Source: an uncultured Eubacteriales bacterium
GTDB taxonomy: Bacteria; Bacillota; Clostridia; Oscillospirales; CAG-272
Length of the DNA: 64,000 nucleotides
Direction of reading: 5' to 3'
Assembly: GCA_900549725.1 (NCBI GenBank)
Contig: URPL01000005.1
Location: 1 to 64,000, forward strand
Part shown: piece by piece, positions 50,386 to 59,254 of the stretch
How positions within the stretch are numbered: position 1 is the first letter of the stretch
Layout: each line of letters starts with the position of its first letter
Program-made: the position numbers and the translations under genes
The notes under the pieces: generated by a model
The model's input: the letters and a program-made list of their open reading frames with translations, nothing else
What the model was told of the DNA's origin: nothing
Database searches by the model: none

Positions 50386-50421
50386 GAAAAAGAAAAGATT
50401 TCTGCCTTTTTGCGCAATTTT

Positions 50422-50451
50422 GCCTTATCCGGTGCGGGTAAGGCTTTTTTG
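50422..50451 (+). terminator. Attenuator terminator before uraA
   Basis: GCCTTATCCG pairs with CGGGTAAGGC (50422-50444, one G-T pair), followed by TTTTTT. It stands 38 bases before the uraA start and so must be read through. Confidence 0.8.
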
Positions 50452-50488
50452 ATTGTTCTGATTTCAGACAAAAAGGAAGGTATCGGAA

Positions 50489-51910
50489 ATGAAGCTTGTA
50501 TACGATGTCAAAGACAACCCGCGCAACAGTTCCATGAAGTTCGGCCAGATGCTCGTGTTTGCAGTGCAGCAGCTGCTGGCAATTATGGCGGCAACCATCG
50601 CCGTGCCGAATATCGTCGGCAACGGCCTGACCCCGTCCTCCGCGCTCATGGGCGCAGGAGTCGGCACACTTGTGTACCTTTTGTTCACCAAATTCCGCAG
50701 CCCCGTGTTTCTCGGCTCTTCGTTCGCTTTCATCGGCTCCATGCTCTCTGCCTTTGCAGGCGGCGTTTCCATGCAGCTCGGCTTCCTCGGCTTGGTTCTG
50801 GGCGCGGTTTTTGCCGGCCTTGTGTATGTTATCATCGCAATCATTGTAAAATTTGCAGGGGTTGCATGGATCGATAAGCTTATGCCGCCCGTCGTTATCG
50901 GGCCGACCGTTGCGATCATCGGTCTTTCCCTTGCACCCAACGCTATCAGTGACCTCACCGGCGGTGCAGCCTTTGACAGCGCAACCGGCTCCTTTATGAT
51001 GACCCCGCATATCGCGATCTGCATCCTGTGCGGCCTTGTCACGCTGATTGTTACCATGCTGTGCTCCGTATTCGGCAAGAAAATGGTCAAACTCATTCCG
51101 TTCATTCTCGGCATTCTGGCAGGCTATGCCGTTGCAACCGTGTTCACCCTCATCGGCATGGCAAACGGCAACGAGGCGCTTCAAATCGTTGATTTCACCC
51201 CGTTTGTCAACGCGTTCTCCACAATCAACTTCGAGAGCTTCTTCTCTGTGCCGATGATTACCTTCACGGAAGCCTTCAAGGGCATCGGCGAGCTGAACGG
51301 CTCCTACATCGCAACAATCGCCGTCGCCTACATTCCCGTCGCCTTCGTCGTCTTTGCGGAACACCTTGCAGATCATAAAAACCTTTCCACCATCATTAAC
51401 CGCGACCTGACCAAGGACCCCGGCCTTTGCCGCACGCTGCTGGGCGACGGTGTCGGCTCCGTTGCGGGCACACTCTTCGGCGGCTGCCCCAATACCACCT
51501 ACGGCGAATCCATCGGCTGCGTCGCCATCACAAAAAATGCCTCCGTGTGCACCATTCTGACGACCGCCGTGATGTGCATTCTGATCGCCTTCCTCACCCC
51601 GTTCGTCTGCTTCCTTGAAACCATTCCCAACTGCGTCATGGGCGGCGTGTGCATCGCACTGTACGGCTTCATCGCAGTCTCCGGCCTGAAAATGCTGCAG
51701 AGCGTAAATCTTGACAAAAACCGCAACCTGTTCACCGCCTCCGTTATTCTAATCGCAGGCATCGGCAACTTTGCGCTGACCTTCGGCAAGGTCACCCTGC
51801 GTACCGTCGCAGTCGCCCTGATTCTCGGCATCCTGACAAACTTCATCCTGCGCAAGCACAAGCACCATGCGCCCGAAAGCACCGAGGTCGAAAATCAGAT
51901 CATCAAATAA
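50489..51910 (+). CDS. uraA: Uracil/xanthine permease, NCS2 family
   Basis: This 473-residue membrane protein has about 14 segments. The family text FAVQQLLAIMAATIAVPNIVGNG, the Glu-containing VVFAEHLADHKNLSTIINRDL and GTLFGGCPNTTYGESIGCVAITKNASV match UraA/PyrP-type uracil:proton symporters. A PyrR-type leader upstream supports uracil as the substrate. AAGGAAGG lies before the ATG. Monocistronic, with a strong terminator. Confidence 0.94.
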   Translation: MKLVYDVKDNPRNSSMKFGQMLVFAVQQLLAIMAATIAVPNIVGNGLTPSSALMGAGVGTLVYLLFTKFRSPVFLGSSFAFIGSMLSAFAGGVSMQLGFLGLVLGAVFAGLVYVIIAIIVKFAGVAWIDKLMPPVVIGPTVAIIGLSLAPNAISDLTGGAAFDSATGSFMMTPHIAICILCGLVTLIVTMLCSVFGKKMVKLIPFILGILAGYAVATVFTLIGMANGNEALQIVDFTPFVNAFSTINFESFFSVPMITFTEAFKGIGELNGSYIATIAVAYIPVAFVVFAEHLADHKNLSTIINRDLTKDPGLCRTLLGDGVGSVAGTLFGGCPNTTYGESIGCVAITKNASVCTILTTAVMCILIAFLTPFVCFLETIPNCVMGGVCIALYGFIAVSGLKMLQSVNLDKNRNLFTASVILIAGIGNFALTFGKVTLRTVAVALILGILTNFILRKHKHHAPESTEVENQIIK

Positions 51911-51929
51911 GCATCCAAGCACTCTTTTT

Positions 51930-51964
51930 GCGGCGCCCCTTATCGGGCGCCGCTTTCTGTTTTT
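51930..51964. terminator. Terminator shared by uraA and the protease gene
   Basis: GCGGCGCCC (51930-51938) pairs with GGGCGCCGC (51945-51953). The stem includes the last codons of the convergent ClpP-like gene (stop at 51940). Confidence 0.85.
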
Positions 51965-52707
51965 GTTTCCTTTTGTGCCCTTGCTTCTTTTGCCTGCGCC
52001 CGCAGCGCCCCGATCGCCTCGCTCAGCCCGCCGACGCTGTCAATGATGCCGAATTGCACCGCCTCCGCACCGTCGATAATCGTGCCGACATCCGTTGCAA
52101 TGTCGTCCGTACGCATAGTCAGCTCCCGCACGCATGCCTCGGCGGCATGGGAATGTGCCGCAATAAATGTGAATATCCGCTGCTGCATCTTGGAAAAATA
52201 AGAAAAGGTCTGCGGCACACCGACTACAAGCCCGCTCATGCGCACGGGGTGCAGCGTCATGGTTGCGCTCGGCACAATAAACGATCGCTTTGCGGCGACG
52301 GCAAGCGGCACACCGATGGAATGCCCGCCGCCCAGCACCAAAGAAACCGTCGGCTTTTTCATGCTTGCCACAAGCTCCGCCAATGCAAGCCCCGCCTCCA
52401 CATCCCCACCGGCGGTATTGAGAATAAGCAAAAGCCCGTCGATGCCGTCGTCCTCTTCAATCCCCACCAAAAGCGGGATCAGCTGCTCATATTTTGTTGT
52501 TTTTGCGCCCGCGCCGAGCAAATAATGCCCCTCGATCTGCCCGATCACCGTTACGGTATAAAAGGTATATCCTCCGCTGCGGCATACCGCGCCGCAGGGC
52601 TCCGAAAGCACTGCATCGCCGTCGCTGTCCCGCGGCGGCACGGGCTGCGGCAGCTCCGCCGAAAAATCGATATCATAAAGGCGCTGCTCCCGATTTGTTT
52701 TTTGCAT
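51940..52707 (-). CDS. ClpP/crotonase-like serine protease, TepA type
   Basis: This 255-residue protein has a Clp-protease-like fold: DDGIDGLLLILNTAGGDVEAGLALAELVASMKKPTVSLVLGGGHSIGVPLA holds the nucleophile region (GHSIG), followed by MTLHPVRM (His) and a C-terminal acidic residue region. It resembles TepA/YlzC-type ClpP-like proteases of Firmicutes, implicated in signal-peptide degradation. No signal peptide. The ATG at 52707 has AGGGGGAAAG upstream. Confidence 0.85.
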   Translation of the reverse strand: MQKTNREQRLYDIDFSAELPQPVPPRDSDGDAVLSEPCGAVCRSGGYTFYTVTVIGQIEGHYLLGAGAKTTKYEQLIPLLVGIEEDDGIDGLLLILNTAGGDVEAGLALAELVASMKKPTVSLVLGGGHSIGVPLAVAAKRSFIVPSATMTLHPVRMSGLVVGVPQTFSYFSKMQQRIFTFIAAHSHAAEACVRELTMRTDDIATDVGTIIDGAEAVQFGIIDSVGGLSEAIGALRAQAKEARAQKETKTESGAR

Positions 52708-52767
52708 ATTCTTTCCCCCTCTCCTTAGTAGCATGAACAAAAAAGGCGGATTTTATCATTTTTATCA

Positions 52768-52796
52768 TTTACATTTAGCAAAAACTGTTGTATAAT
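52768..52796 (+). promoter_or_regulatory. Promoter of the pduL-GGGtGRT operon
   Basis: TTTACA (52768-52773), 17 bp, TATAAT (52791-52796). Confidence 0.8.
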
Positions 52797-52839
52797 AGGT
52801 TGGTATGGAAATATTTCAGCAATGGAAGGAGAACCATCA

Positions 52840-53418
52840 ATGAAAAATCAAATTCTTGTGGAAACCTCCGCGCGTCATGTCCATCTGACCCGAGAGCATA
52901 TCGAAGTGCTTTTCGGGAAAGGCTATGAGCTCACGGTAAAGAAAATGCTCAGCCAGCCCGGTCAGTTTGCCAGCAACGAGCGCGTGGAAGTCGTCGGACC
53001 GAAAAAGTCCATTCCGGGCGTCAGCATTCTCGGCCCTGCCCGCAGCGCGGATCAGGTTGAGGTGTCCTTCACCGATGCGCGTACGCTCGGGCTGAGCGCA
53101 CCCGTGCGCGAAAGCGGCGATATTGCCGGCTCCGCCCCCTGCAAGCTTGTCGGCCCCTGCGGTGAACTGGAGCTTTCCGAAGGGGTGATCGTGGCAAAGC
53201 GCCATATCCATCTCACTCCCGAAGATGCCGCGGAATACGGCGTCCGGGACAAGCAGATTGTTTCCGTTGCAATCGATTCCGGCCTTGGCAGAAAAACGGT
53301 CTTTGATGATGTGGTCGTCCGCGTCAGCAAGTCCTATGCAGCCGCAATGCACATTGATACCGATGAAGCAAACGCATCCTGCGCGTTCGGCACTGTCATG
53401 GGCGAAATCCGCAAATAA
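52840..53418 (+). CDS. pduL: Phosphate propanoyl/acetyltransferase, PduL type
   Basis: This 192-residue enzyme has the two PduL zinc motifs, ETSARHVHLTREH near the N-terminus and VAKRHIHLTPEDA near residue 120, in the two-beta-barrel layout of the family. It interconverts acyl-CoA and acyl-phosphate. There is no microcompartment shell gene nearby and no encapsulation extension, so it probably serves acetate formation with an acetate kinase elsewhere. AAGGAG precedes the ATG at 52840. It leads an operon with the next two genes (25- and 14-base gaps). Confidence 0.94.
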   Translation: MKNQILVETSARHVHLTREHIEVLFGKGYELTVKKMLSQPGQFASNERVEVVGPKKSIPGVSILGPARSADQVEVSFTDARTLGLSAPVRESGDIAGSAPCKLVGPCGELELSEGVIVAKRHIHLTPEDAAEYGVRDKQIVSVAIDSGLGRKTVFDDVVVRVSKSYAAAMHIDTDEANASCAFGTVMGEIRK

Positions 53419-53443
53419 GCAAAATCAAAAAGGAGAAAAGAAC

Positions 53444-54160
53444 ATGAGCAAAGAATTTTCCTGCGAGTATGCCATGAGCAAGGAAGTTGCAGGGATGTGT
53501 GTGGTCGCAAAAGGCCCCGATCACGGTCCCGCTCCCATCCCCGAAGAGGGCAAATGGGTACAGGCAAAGGAGATCAAGGATATCTCCGCATATACGCACG
53601 GCGTGGGCTGGTGCGCTCCGCAGCAGGGCGCCTGCAAGCTCTCTCTGAATGTCAAAAACGGTATCATTGAGGAGGCGCTTGTGGAAACCGTCGGATGTTC
53701 CGGTATGACGCACTCCGCCGCAATGGCAGCGGAAATTCTGCCGGGCAAAACGATTTTGGAAGCGCTGAATACGGACCTTGTCTGTGATGCGATCAACACC
53801 GCAATGCGCGAGCTGTTTCTGCAGATCGTTTACGGCCGTTCCCAATCCGCGTTCTCCGAGGGCGGTCTTGTCATCGGCGCGGGCATGGAGGATCTTGGAA
53901 AGGGTGCGCGCTCCATGGTCGGCACCATGTACGGAACCCGCGCAAAGGGCGTGCGCTACCTCGAAATGACCGAGGGCTACTGCACCAGAATGGCGCTGGA
54001 CAAGGACGATCAGGTCATCGGCTATGAGTTCGTTTCCCTGGGCAAAATGACCGATTTTATCAAAGCCGGCATGGAGCCCAACGAAGCATATGAAAAATCC
54101 AAGGGCACGTACGGCCGTTTCAGTGAAGCAGTCAAGTACATTGACCCGCGCAAAGAATAA
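53444..54160 (+). CDS. Divergent IscU/NifU-like iron-sulfur scaffold protein
   Basis: This 238-residue protein has an IscU/NifU N-terminal-like core: GWCAPQQGACKLSLNVKNGIIEEALVETVGCSGMTHSAAMAAE. The second-Cys block GCSGMTHSAA parallels the GC...S block of IscU, while the usual NPxCGD is replaced by a CAPQQGAC pair (Cys57, Cys64). Other Cys lie at 7, 19, 85, 114 and 180. The C-terminal half (from about 140, GAGMEDLGKGARSMVGTMYGTRAKGV) is specific to this family, which is always seen with GGGtGRT proteins. Cluster assembly or cluster carriage is inferred. AAGGAG precedes the ATG. Confidence 0.8.
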   Translation: MSKEFSCEYAMSKEVAGMCVVAKGPDHGPAPIPEEGKWVQAKEIKDISAYTHGVGWCAPQQGACKLSLNVKNGIIEEALVETVGCSGMTHSAAMAAEILPGKTILEALNTDLVCDAINTAMRELFLQIVYGRSQSAFSEGGLVIGAGMEDLGKGARSMVGTMYGTRAKGVRYLEMTEGYCTRMALDKDDQVIGYEFVSLGKMTDFIKAGMEPNEAYEKSKGTYGRFSEAVKYIDPRKE

Positions 54161-54174
54161 GGAGGATAGGCGCA

Positions 54175-55173
54175 ATGGCACAATTTGAAGGTTACGAAAG
54201 ACGCGAAGCGAAAATTCTCGCGGCGCTGAAAGAATATGGCATCTCCTCCATCGATGAGTGCAGGGAAATCACCCTTGCCAAGGGCATTGACTGCGATGTG
54301 ATCGTCCGCTCCACGCAGCCCATCTGCTTTGAAAACGCCGTTTGGGCTTACACCGTCGGCGCCGCTATCGCCCTGAAGGCAGGCTGCACCAAGGCTGCAG
54401 ACGCAGCCGCTATGATCGGCGTCGGGCTGCAGTCCTTCTGCATTCCCGGTTCTGTTGCGGAAAACCGCAAGGTCGGCCTGGGCCACGGAAACCTCGGCAA
54501 AATGCTGCTCAGCGAACAGACCGAGTGCTTCTGCTTTTTGGCAGGCCATGAATCCTTTGCAGCCGCAGAGGGCGCAATCAAAATCGCTCTGAACGCAAAC
54601 AAGGTGCGGCAAAAGCCCCTGCGCGTGATTCTGAACGGTCTTGGCAAGGATGCCGCGTTCATCATCTCCCGCATCAACGGCTTCACCTATGTCAAAACCG
54701 AGTTTGATCCGTATTCCGAGACGGTCAGGGTTGTGGAAGAAACCGCATACTCCGAAGGCCCGCGCGCAGCCGTCCGCTGCTACGGCGCAGACAATGTGCC
54801 CGAGGGCGTTGCCATCATGAAGCTTGAGAATGTCGGCGTTTCCATCACCGGCAACTCCACCAACCCCACCCGCTTCCAGCATCCCGTTGCAGGCACCTAC
54901 AAGAAATGGTGCGTGGAAAACGGCGTGAAATATTTCTCCGTGGCCTCCGGCGGCGGCACAGGCCGTACTCTCCACCCGGACAACATGGCTGCCGGCCCGT
55001 CCTCCTACGGCATGACCGACACCATGGGCCGTATGCATTCCGATGCGCAGTTCGCAGGTTCCTCCTCCGTTCCGGCGCATGTGGAAATGATGGGCCTCAT
55101 CGGCATGGGCAACAACCCCATGGTCGGCGCAACGGTTGCCGTTGCAGTCGCAGTGGAAGAAGCCTGCAAATAA
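54175..55173 (+). CDS. GGGtGRT family protein, function unknown
   Basis: This 332-residue protein is named for its motif, seen here as SGGGTGRT at 258-265, followed by LHPDNMAAGPSSYGMTDTMGRMHSDAQFAG and PAHVEMMGLIGMGNNPMVGATVAVAVA. It has no signal peptide. Ten Cys (29, 40, 51, 71, 89, 118, 120, 202, 246, 331) would allow metal or cluster binding. The glycine-rich motif and AALK-type N-terminus suggest an enzyme, but no reaction is established. It follows the IscU-like gene by 14 bases, a pairing conserved in anaerobes. Confidence 0.85.
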   Translation: MAQFEGYERREAKILAALKEYGISSIDECREITLAKGIDCDVIVRSTQPICFENAVWAYTVGAAIALKAGCTKAADAAAMIGVGLQSFCIPGSVAENRKVGLGHGNLGKMLLSEQTECFCFLAGHESFAAAEGAIKIALNANKVRQKPLRVILNGLGKDAAFIISRINGFTYVKTEFDPYSETVRVVEETAYSEGPRAAVRCYGADNVPEGVAIMKLENVGVSITGNSTNPTRFQHPVAGTYKKWCVENGVKYFSVASGGGTGRTLHPDNMAAGPSSYGMTDTMGRMHSDAQFAGSSSVPAHVEMMGLIGMGNNPMVGATVAVAVAVEEACK

Positions 55174-55198
55174 GCAAAAACCTGTCCCAAAGCACACT

Positions 55199-55235
55199 GC
55201 GGGGCGCACCTTTTAAGTGCGCCCCGCTTTTTTGT
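55199..55235 (+). terminator. Terminator of the pduL operon
   Basis: A perfect 11-bp stem (55199-55209 with 55217-55227) followed by TTTTTTG. Confidence 0.92.
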
Positions 55236-55297
55236 TTCTCCGCCGAAAAAAAGCCTGCGTGGGGTAAGACCCCCTTTTCAGACCCGCTTTGCTAGCA

Positions 55298-55331
55298 GAA
55301 AAAAGCAGGCAGGGCGCAACGCCCTGCCTGC
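55298..55331 (-). terminator. Terminator of the SLH-GH16 gene
   Basis: A perfect 12-bp stem (55305-55316 with 55320-55331); the As at 55299-55304 give the T tract on the minus strand. Confidence 0.9.
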
Positions 55332-55360
55332 CAAGCAATCCTCACGATTGCCGCGGTGTT

Positions 55361-57052
55361 TTATTTTGCGATAGCTTCCGTATAGTAGGAGGGAATTTCG
55401 TTGCCGTGGTAATCCGGCGCGTAATTCTCAACATAATCGGAAAGCTGATATACATGGACATAATCCACAACAAACTGGCTCTTGCCGTCCACAAAGTCCT
55501 CGGCAAAGCAATCGCCGTTGTAGGGCTTTTCCTTGGTGGTATTCCAGTAATACAGGTTCAGACGAAGCACCGCTTCCATATTAGAGTTTGCAGCGCCCTC
55601 GAAATCGCCCATGTAGTTGCCGTCATACCAAACCTTATAGCCGTCCTCGGTCCAGAGGAAGCCGACAGTATGGTAATTGCCGTCAAACATCGAGGTGGCC
55701 GGCAGATAATTTCCTTTTTCCGTAAATGTTCCGCGATTCGTTGCTTTCTTATCCACAGAGACATAGTGATGAGAATAGCGTCCTCCGTCATCGTCGCGGC
55801 TCCAGTGATTCCAGTGAAGCGTTGAGGTAAACTTATCTATTCTGTCTGAGACATTCGGGTTTGTCGGGTCTTGCGGCGCTCTGGTCGTTTCAAAGATATC
55901 CATTTCCACGAAGTTTTCCAGCGTGTTTCCGTTGATATACGGGGGATTGTTGCGGTCGGCAGTGTTGTCGGGGTCCCAAGACGGGTACGCCTGCGTAGAA
56001 CTGCCGTTGGTGGTCAGCCACCATGCGGAGCAGATCGCGCGGGCGGGCGCGGGCTTGAAGCGGATTTCATAGAAACCGTATGCCTGCGAGAATTTCGTCG
56101 GCAGGTCGTGGCCGGAAATCAGACGGCAGATGCCGTTATCATCGGTGTTTGCCTCGCCCGGGTAATATGCGGTCATGTAAAGATTACCGTCGGCGGTATA
56201 CATAACTTCATCGCCCTTCACATTCCCGGCGTCATCGCGCGGCATGCAGTCCGCATTCGAAAAGCCTGCGGAGTGCCAGAAATTATCGTTCCAGCCGTGC
56301 AGCCCTTCGCCGTCAAAATCCTCCAGCATCGTGGGGATCAGCTTGACATCCTTGCCGAGATACAGCTGCGCGGTCTTGCCGTAATAATCATAGAAGCGGC
56401 GGATCAGCGCTGCGGCTTCCGCACGGGTGGATTCGCCTTTCGGGTCAAAGGTGCCGTTATCTCTGCCGTACAGCATGTTGATGCCGACCATTGCGGCAAC
56501 TGCTCTTTGCGCCCAGCCGGCGATCTGGTCCTTATCCGAGAACTGATCCAAAAGGGAGAGATCCGCATCCATCTTCATGCCGAAATAATTTTCGATCAGG
56601 GAGAGATACAGCACTGCCATCTGTTGACGGGTGATGCTGCTGTTTGGTTCAAAGAGATTGTCGCCCATGCCCTTGACGATTCCGTTTTCATAGGCAAAGG
56701 AAACAGCCTTTTCATACCATGCCCCCGCTTTCAGATCGGAAAAGGGAGCGGTGCTTGTATAGCTGACATCCTTTTCAAGACCGTTCTGCAGAAAGCTGTA
56801 GCAGATCTGCGTGAACATGGCGCGGGTCAGCGAGGTGTTCGGCTCAAATTTGGTCGAATCGCCGTTGTTTTTCATGATGCCGGCGCGCACAGCCCATTCC
56901 ACATCCTTATAGTACCATCTGTTTTGGTCCAGATCCGTAAATTCGCCCATTGCGCGCGTGTTTGCTGCGGACCAGGCAAAGCACGGAATGACCGCGCCGA
57001 GAAGCAGCACCGGCAAAAGCGCCAGCGCCAGAAAACGCGTTTTCTTTTTCAT
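55361..57052 (-). CDS. SLH-domain glycoside hydrolase family 16 beta-glucanase
   Basis: This 563-residue secreted enzyme has a signal peptide (1-27), three SLH repeats (about 35-225: FTDLDQNRWYYKDVEWAV, FSDLKAGAWYEKAVSFAY, FSDKDQIAGWAQRAVAAM) and a C-terminal GH16 jelly roll (about 240-545). The catalytic motif is EMDIFE, with nucleophile Glu383, Asp385 and acid/base Glu388; this ExDxxE spacing is the beta-bulge form found in laminarinases and agarases. It probably cuts beta-1,3-glucans at the cell surface. The ATG at 57052 follows AAAGGA. Promoter TTGACA-17-TAAAAT. Confidence 0.92.
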   Translation of the reverse strand: MKKKTRFLALALLPVLLLGAVIPCFAWSAANTRAMGEFTDLDQNRWYYKDVEWAVRAGIMKNNGDSTKFEPNTSLTRAMFTQICYSFLQNGLEKDVSYTSTAPFSDLKAGAWYEKAVSFAYENGIVKGMGDNLFEPNSSITRQQMAVLYLSLIENYFGMKMDADLSLLDQFSDKDQIAGWAQRAVAAMVGINMLYGRDNGTFDPKGESTRAEAAALIRRFYDYYGKTAQLYLGKDVKLIPTMLEDFDGEGLHGWNDNFWHSAGFSNADCMPRDDAGNVKGDEVMYTADGNLYMTAYYPGEANTDDNGICRLISGHDLPTKFSQAYGFYEIRFKPAPARAICSAWWLTTNGSSTQAYPSWDPDNTADRNNPPYINGNTLENFVEMDIFETTRAPQDPTNPNVSDRIDKFTSTLHWNHWSRDDDGGRYSHHYVSVDKKATNRGTFTEKGNYLPATSMFDGNYHTVGFLWTEDGYKVWYDGNYMGDFEGAANSNMEAVLRLNLYYWNTTKEKPYNGDCFAEDFVDGKSQFVVDYVHVYQLSDYVENYAPDYHGNEIPSYYTEAIAK

Positions 57053-57130
57053 GTTGTTGCGTCCTTTCAAATAAAAAATCTGCGAGGGTGCCCTGAAACC
57101 GTCCGATGCCCGGATACATTCTCACACTGC

Positions 57131-57159
57131 TATTTTATCACACGGCGCCCACCTTGTCA
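57131..57159 (-). promoter_or_regulatory. Promoter of the SLH-GH16 gene
   Basis: Minus strand TTGACA (57159-57154), 17 bp, TAAAAT (57136-57131). Confidence 0.85.
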
Positions 57160-57181
57160 ACAACACCTGTATAAAAAAGGC

Positions 57182-57210
57182 TTGCGCTTCGACCCGAAAT
57201 ATAGTAAAAT
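57182..57210 (+). promoter_or_regulatory. Promoter of the alpha/beta hydrolase gene
   Basis: TTGCGC (57182-57187), 17 bp, TAAAAT (57205-57210). Confidence 0.65.
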
Positions 57211-57238
57211 AGCTGCATTCGAAAGGAAATTTACAATT

Positions 57239-57988
57239 ATGAAACATCTCGATTTTGCCCCTTTACCGCAAGGGGATTTTTACGGTTTTCCGATGCTGCG
57301 CTTCTGCTTCGAGGACACTCAGGGGCAACTGATTCTGCCCCGCGGTGAAAAATCGGGCAACTGGATTTTCAAAACGGAATATCTCGGCGCCTTCCCCGCC
57401 GCAGAGCTTGCGCTTTTGGAGCAGGGCTTTTGCATCGCCCATGTCGATGCCCGGGACCGTTTTTCCACCCCGGGAACCGTCGCCCTCCGGGCGCGCTTTG
57501 CCGCCGCGCTGCCGCAGGCATTCGGGCTTTCTCCCGTTTTCGGGGCAAGCGGGCTGTCGCTGGGGGGATTGCAGGCGCTGCATCTTGCGGCGCAGCCGGA
57601 TCTGCGCTGCGGCGCGCTGTATCTGGATGCGCCCGTGGTCGATCTTTGTTCCTGCCCGCTGGATCTCGGCGCAACGCATGAAAAAGATGCGGAAATGGCG
57701 GCGGAATGCCTGTGCGCCTTTGGCAAGCCGCCGGCATGGTTCAAACAGCAGCGCGCGGCGTTGCCCTCGTTTTTGCGGCAGGTCGCCGCCCGATGCATCC
57801 CTGCGCTTCTTTTATACGGCACAAAGGACCAAACCGTCCCCTTTGCGGAAAACGGCGCCCTGCTCTGTGCCATGTACAAAGCCGCAGGCGCGCCGCTGCG
57901 CCTGATCGAAAAGCCGGGCTGCGCCCACCATCCTCACGGTCTTTCGGATCCCGCCCCGATCGTCTCCTTTTTCAAAGAGCATCTGTGA
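57239..57988 (+). CDS. Alpha/beta hydrolase of unknown substrate
   Basis: This 249-residue protein shows a nucleophile elbow GLSLGG, an acid loop LLYGTKDQTVPF and a C-terminal His (GCAHHPHGL), in the order of the alpha/beta-hydrolase fold. The strand FCIAHVDARDRF after the N-terminal strands would form the oxyanion region. No signal peptide, so it is cytoplasmic. An esterase- or deacetylase-like activity is plausible, for instance on sugars released by the neighbouring glucanase, but this is inference. The ATG at 57239 has AAAGGA upstream. Confidence 0.75.
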   Translation: MKHLDFAPLPQGDFYGFPMLRFCFEDTQGQLILPRGEKSGNWIFKTEYLGAFPAAELALLEQGFCIAHVDARDRFSTPGTVALRARFAAALPQAFGLSPVFGASGLSLGGLQALHLAAQPDLRCGALYLDAPVVDLCSCPLDLGATHEKDAEMAAECLCAFGKPPAWFKQQRAALPSFLRQVAARCIPALLLYGTKDQTVPFAENGALLCAMYKAAGAPLRLIEKPGCAHHPHGLSDPAPIVSFFKEHL

Positions 57989-57994
57989 AAAATA

Positions 57995-58035
57995 CGGCGC
58001 CGCCTTCCCAAAAAGAAAGCGGCACCGTTTTTTGC
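57995..58035. terminator. Bidirectional terminator
   Basis: ACGG-C-GCCGC pairs with GCGGC-A-CCGT around a loop, with a T run after and an A run before. It separates two convergent genes. Confidence 0.7.
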
Positions 58036-58039
58036 TTTG

Positions 58040-59080
58040 TCAGATGCCGAGATATCCGCACAGCACGAGCAGCGTCTGATATACGCCGTCGCGATGAGAA
58101 CGCTCATACCCGTGGCTTGCGTAAACGCCCGCGCCGATCAGCCCGTGGCGAATGTCGCTGCCGGCATGCAGCGTGGATTCCACATCGGAGCCGTAATGGG
58201 GATATACATCCACGGCATAGTCCGCGCCGGTCTTTTTTGCCGCCTCGATGAGCTTTGTCACTACCTCATAGCTGTACGGCCCGCCGGAATCCTTGGCACA
58301 GATGGATACCTGCCGTTCCGTGCAGGAAAGGCCGTCCCCTACGCACCCCATATCCACGCTGATCGACTCGCTCACCCCGCAGGGCACCGAGCCGGCGCCG
58401 CCGTGCCCGACCTCCTCGTAAACGGTAATATGCACATAGGTGCGGCGCGGCAGGAGGATGCCGCCGTTTGCAATATACTTTGCAAGAGAAAGCAAAATGC
58501 CCACGGAAAGCTTATCGTCCAAAAAGCGGCTCTTGATATATCCGCTCGCCGTTACTGCGGCGCGGGGCTCAAAGCAGACAATGTCGCCCGTTGCAATGCC
58601 GAGCACACGGGTATCCTCTTCGCTTTTCACATCCTCATCCAAAACGACCTCGGTCGAATCGAAATCGCGCTTTGCCGCTGCATACTCCCCATTGACATGT
58701 ACAGAGGCGTTGCACAGCTGCATTGTCCCCTCATATACCTTGCCCTCTCTTGTATAAACACGCACATTTTCCGGCTGCGCATTCTCCGCGCGCAGCCCGC
58801 CCAGTGGGCTGATGCGCAGCCGGCCGTTTGCTTTGATTTGCGCAACCATACCGCCCAGAGTGTCGGTATGAGCCTGAAGCAAAAGCGCGCCCTCTGCGCT
58901 CTGCTCTCCGCCAAGATCCACCAAAACGCCTCCCTTTTGCGTGATTTTTGACGCAAAGCCCAAATCCGAAAACGCCTGCCTGACCCATTGCGCGGCGCGG
59001 GCGGTATAGCCCGTCGGGCTGTCGACGCCAAGCAGCTGCAGTGTTTTTTCAATTGCATATTCCGCATAGGTATATTCCAT
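58040..59080 (-). CDS. M42 family aminopeptidase (glutamyl aminopeptidase/endoglucanase-M type)
   Basis: This 346-residue metallopeptidase has the M42 ligands: QAHTDTLG (His), SRFLDDKLSVG (Asp), VYEEVGHGG (Glu-Glu), SVDMGCVGDG (Asp) and a C-terminal LHAGSDIRHG-SHGYERSH. Members form dodecameric shells and trim peptides in the cytoplasm. A lysine- and aspartate-rich insertion (FDSTEVVLDEDVKSEED) sits in the dimerisation domain. The ATG at 59080 follows GGGGAGG. Confidence 0.93.
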   Translation of the reverse strand: MEYTYAEYAIEKTLQLLGVDSPTGYTARAAQWVRQAFSDLGFASKITQKGGVLVDLGGEQSAEGALLLQAHTDTLGGMVAQIKANGRLRISPLGGLRAENAQPENVRVYTREGKVYEGTMQLCNASVHVNGEYAAAKRDFDSTEVVLDEDVKSEEDTRVLGIATGDIVCFEPRAAVTASGYIKSRFLDDKLSVGILLSLAKYIANGGILLPRRTYVHITVYEEVGHGGAGSVPCGVSESISVDMGCVGDGLSCTERQVSICAKDSGGPYSYEVVTKLIEAAKKTGADYAVDVYPHYGSDVESTLHAGSDIRHGLIGAGVYASHGYERSHRDGVYQTLLVLCGYLGI

Positions 59081-59186
59081 TTTGTTTCCTCCCCAAAGCA
59101 ATCTCAAAGTGCACCGTCGCCGTATATTTTAGCATGTTTGACGCGCGCTGTCATATCTTCGCCGTTTTCGTCTTCCAAAAAATAAC

Positions 59187-59215
59187 TTGCATTTTTCGTC
59201 GATTTCTGTCATACT
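59187..59215 (+). promoter_or_regulatory. Promoter of the LtaS-like gene
   Basis: TTGCAT (59187-59192), 17 bp, CATACT (59210-59215). Confidence 0.6.
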
Positions 59216-59254
59216 AATGTGGAAATCATATAAAATCGAAAGGAGAGAGGCAGC

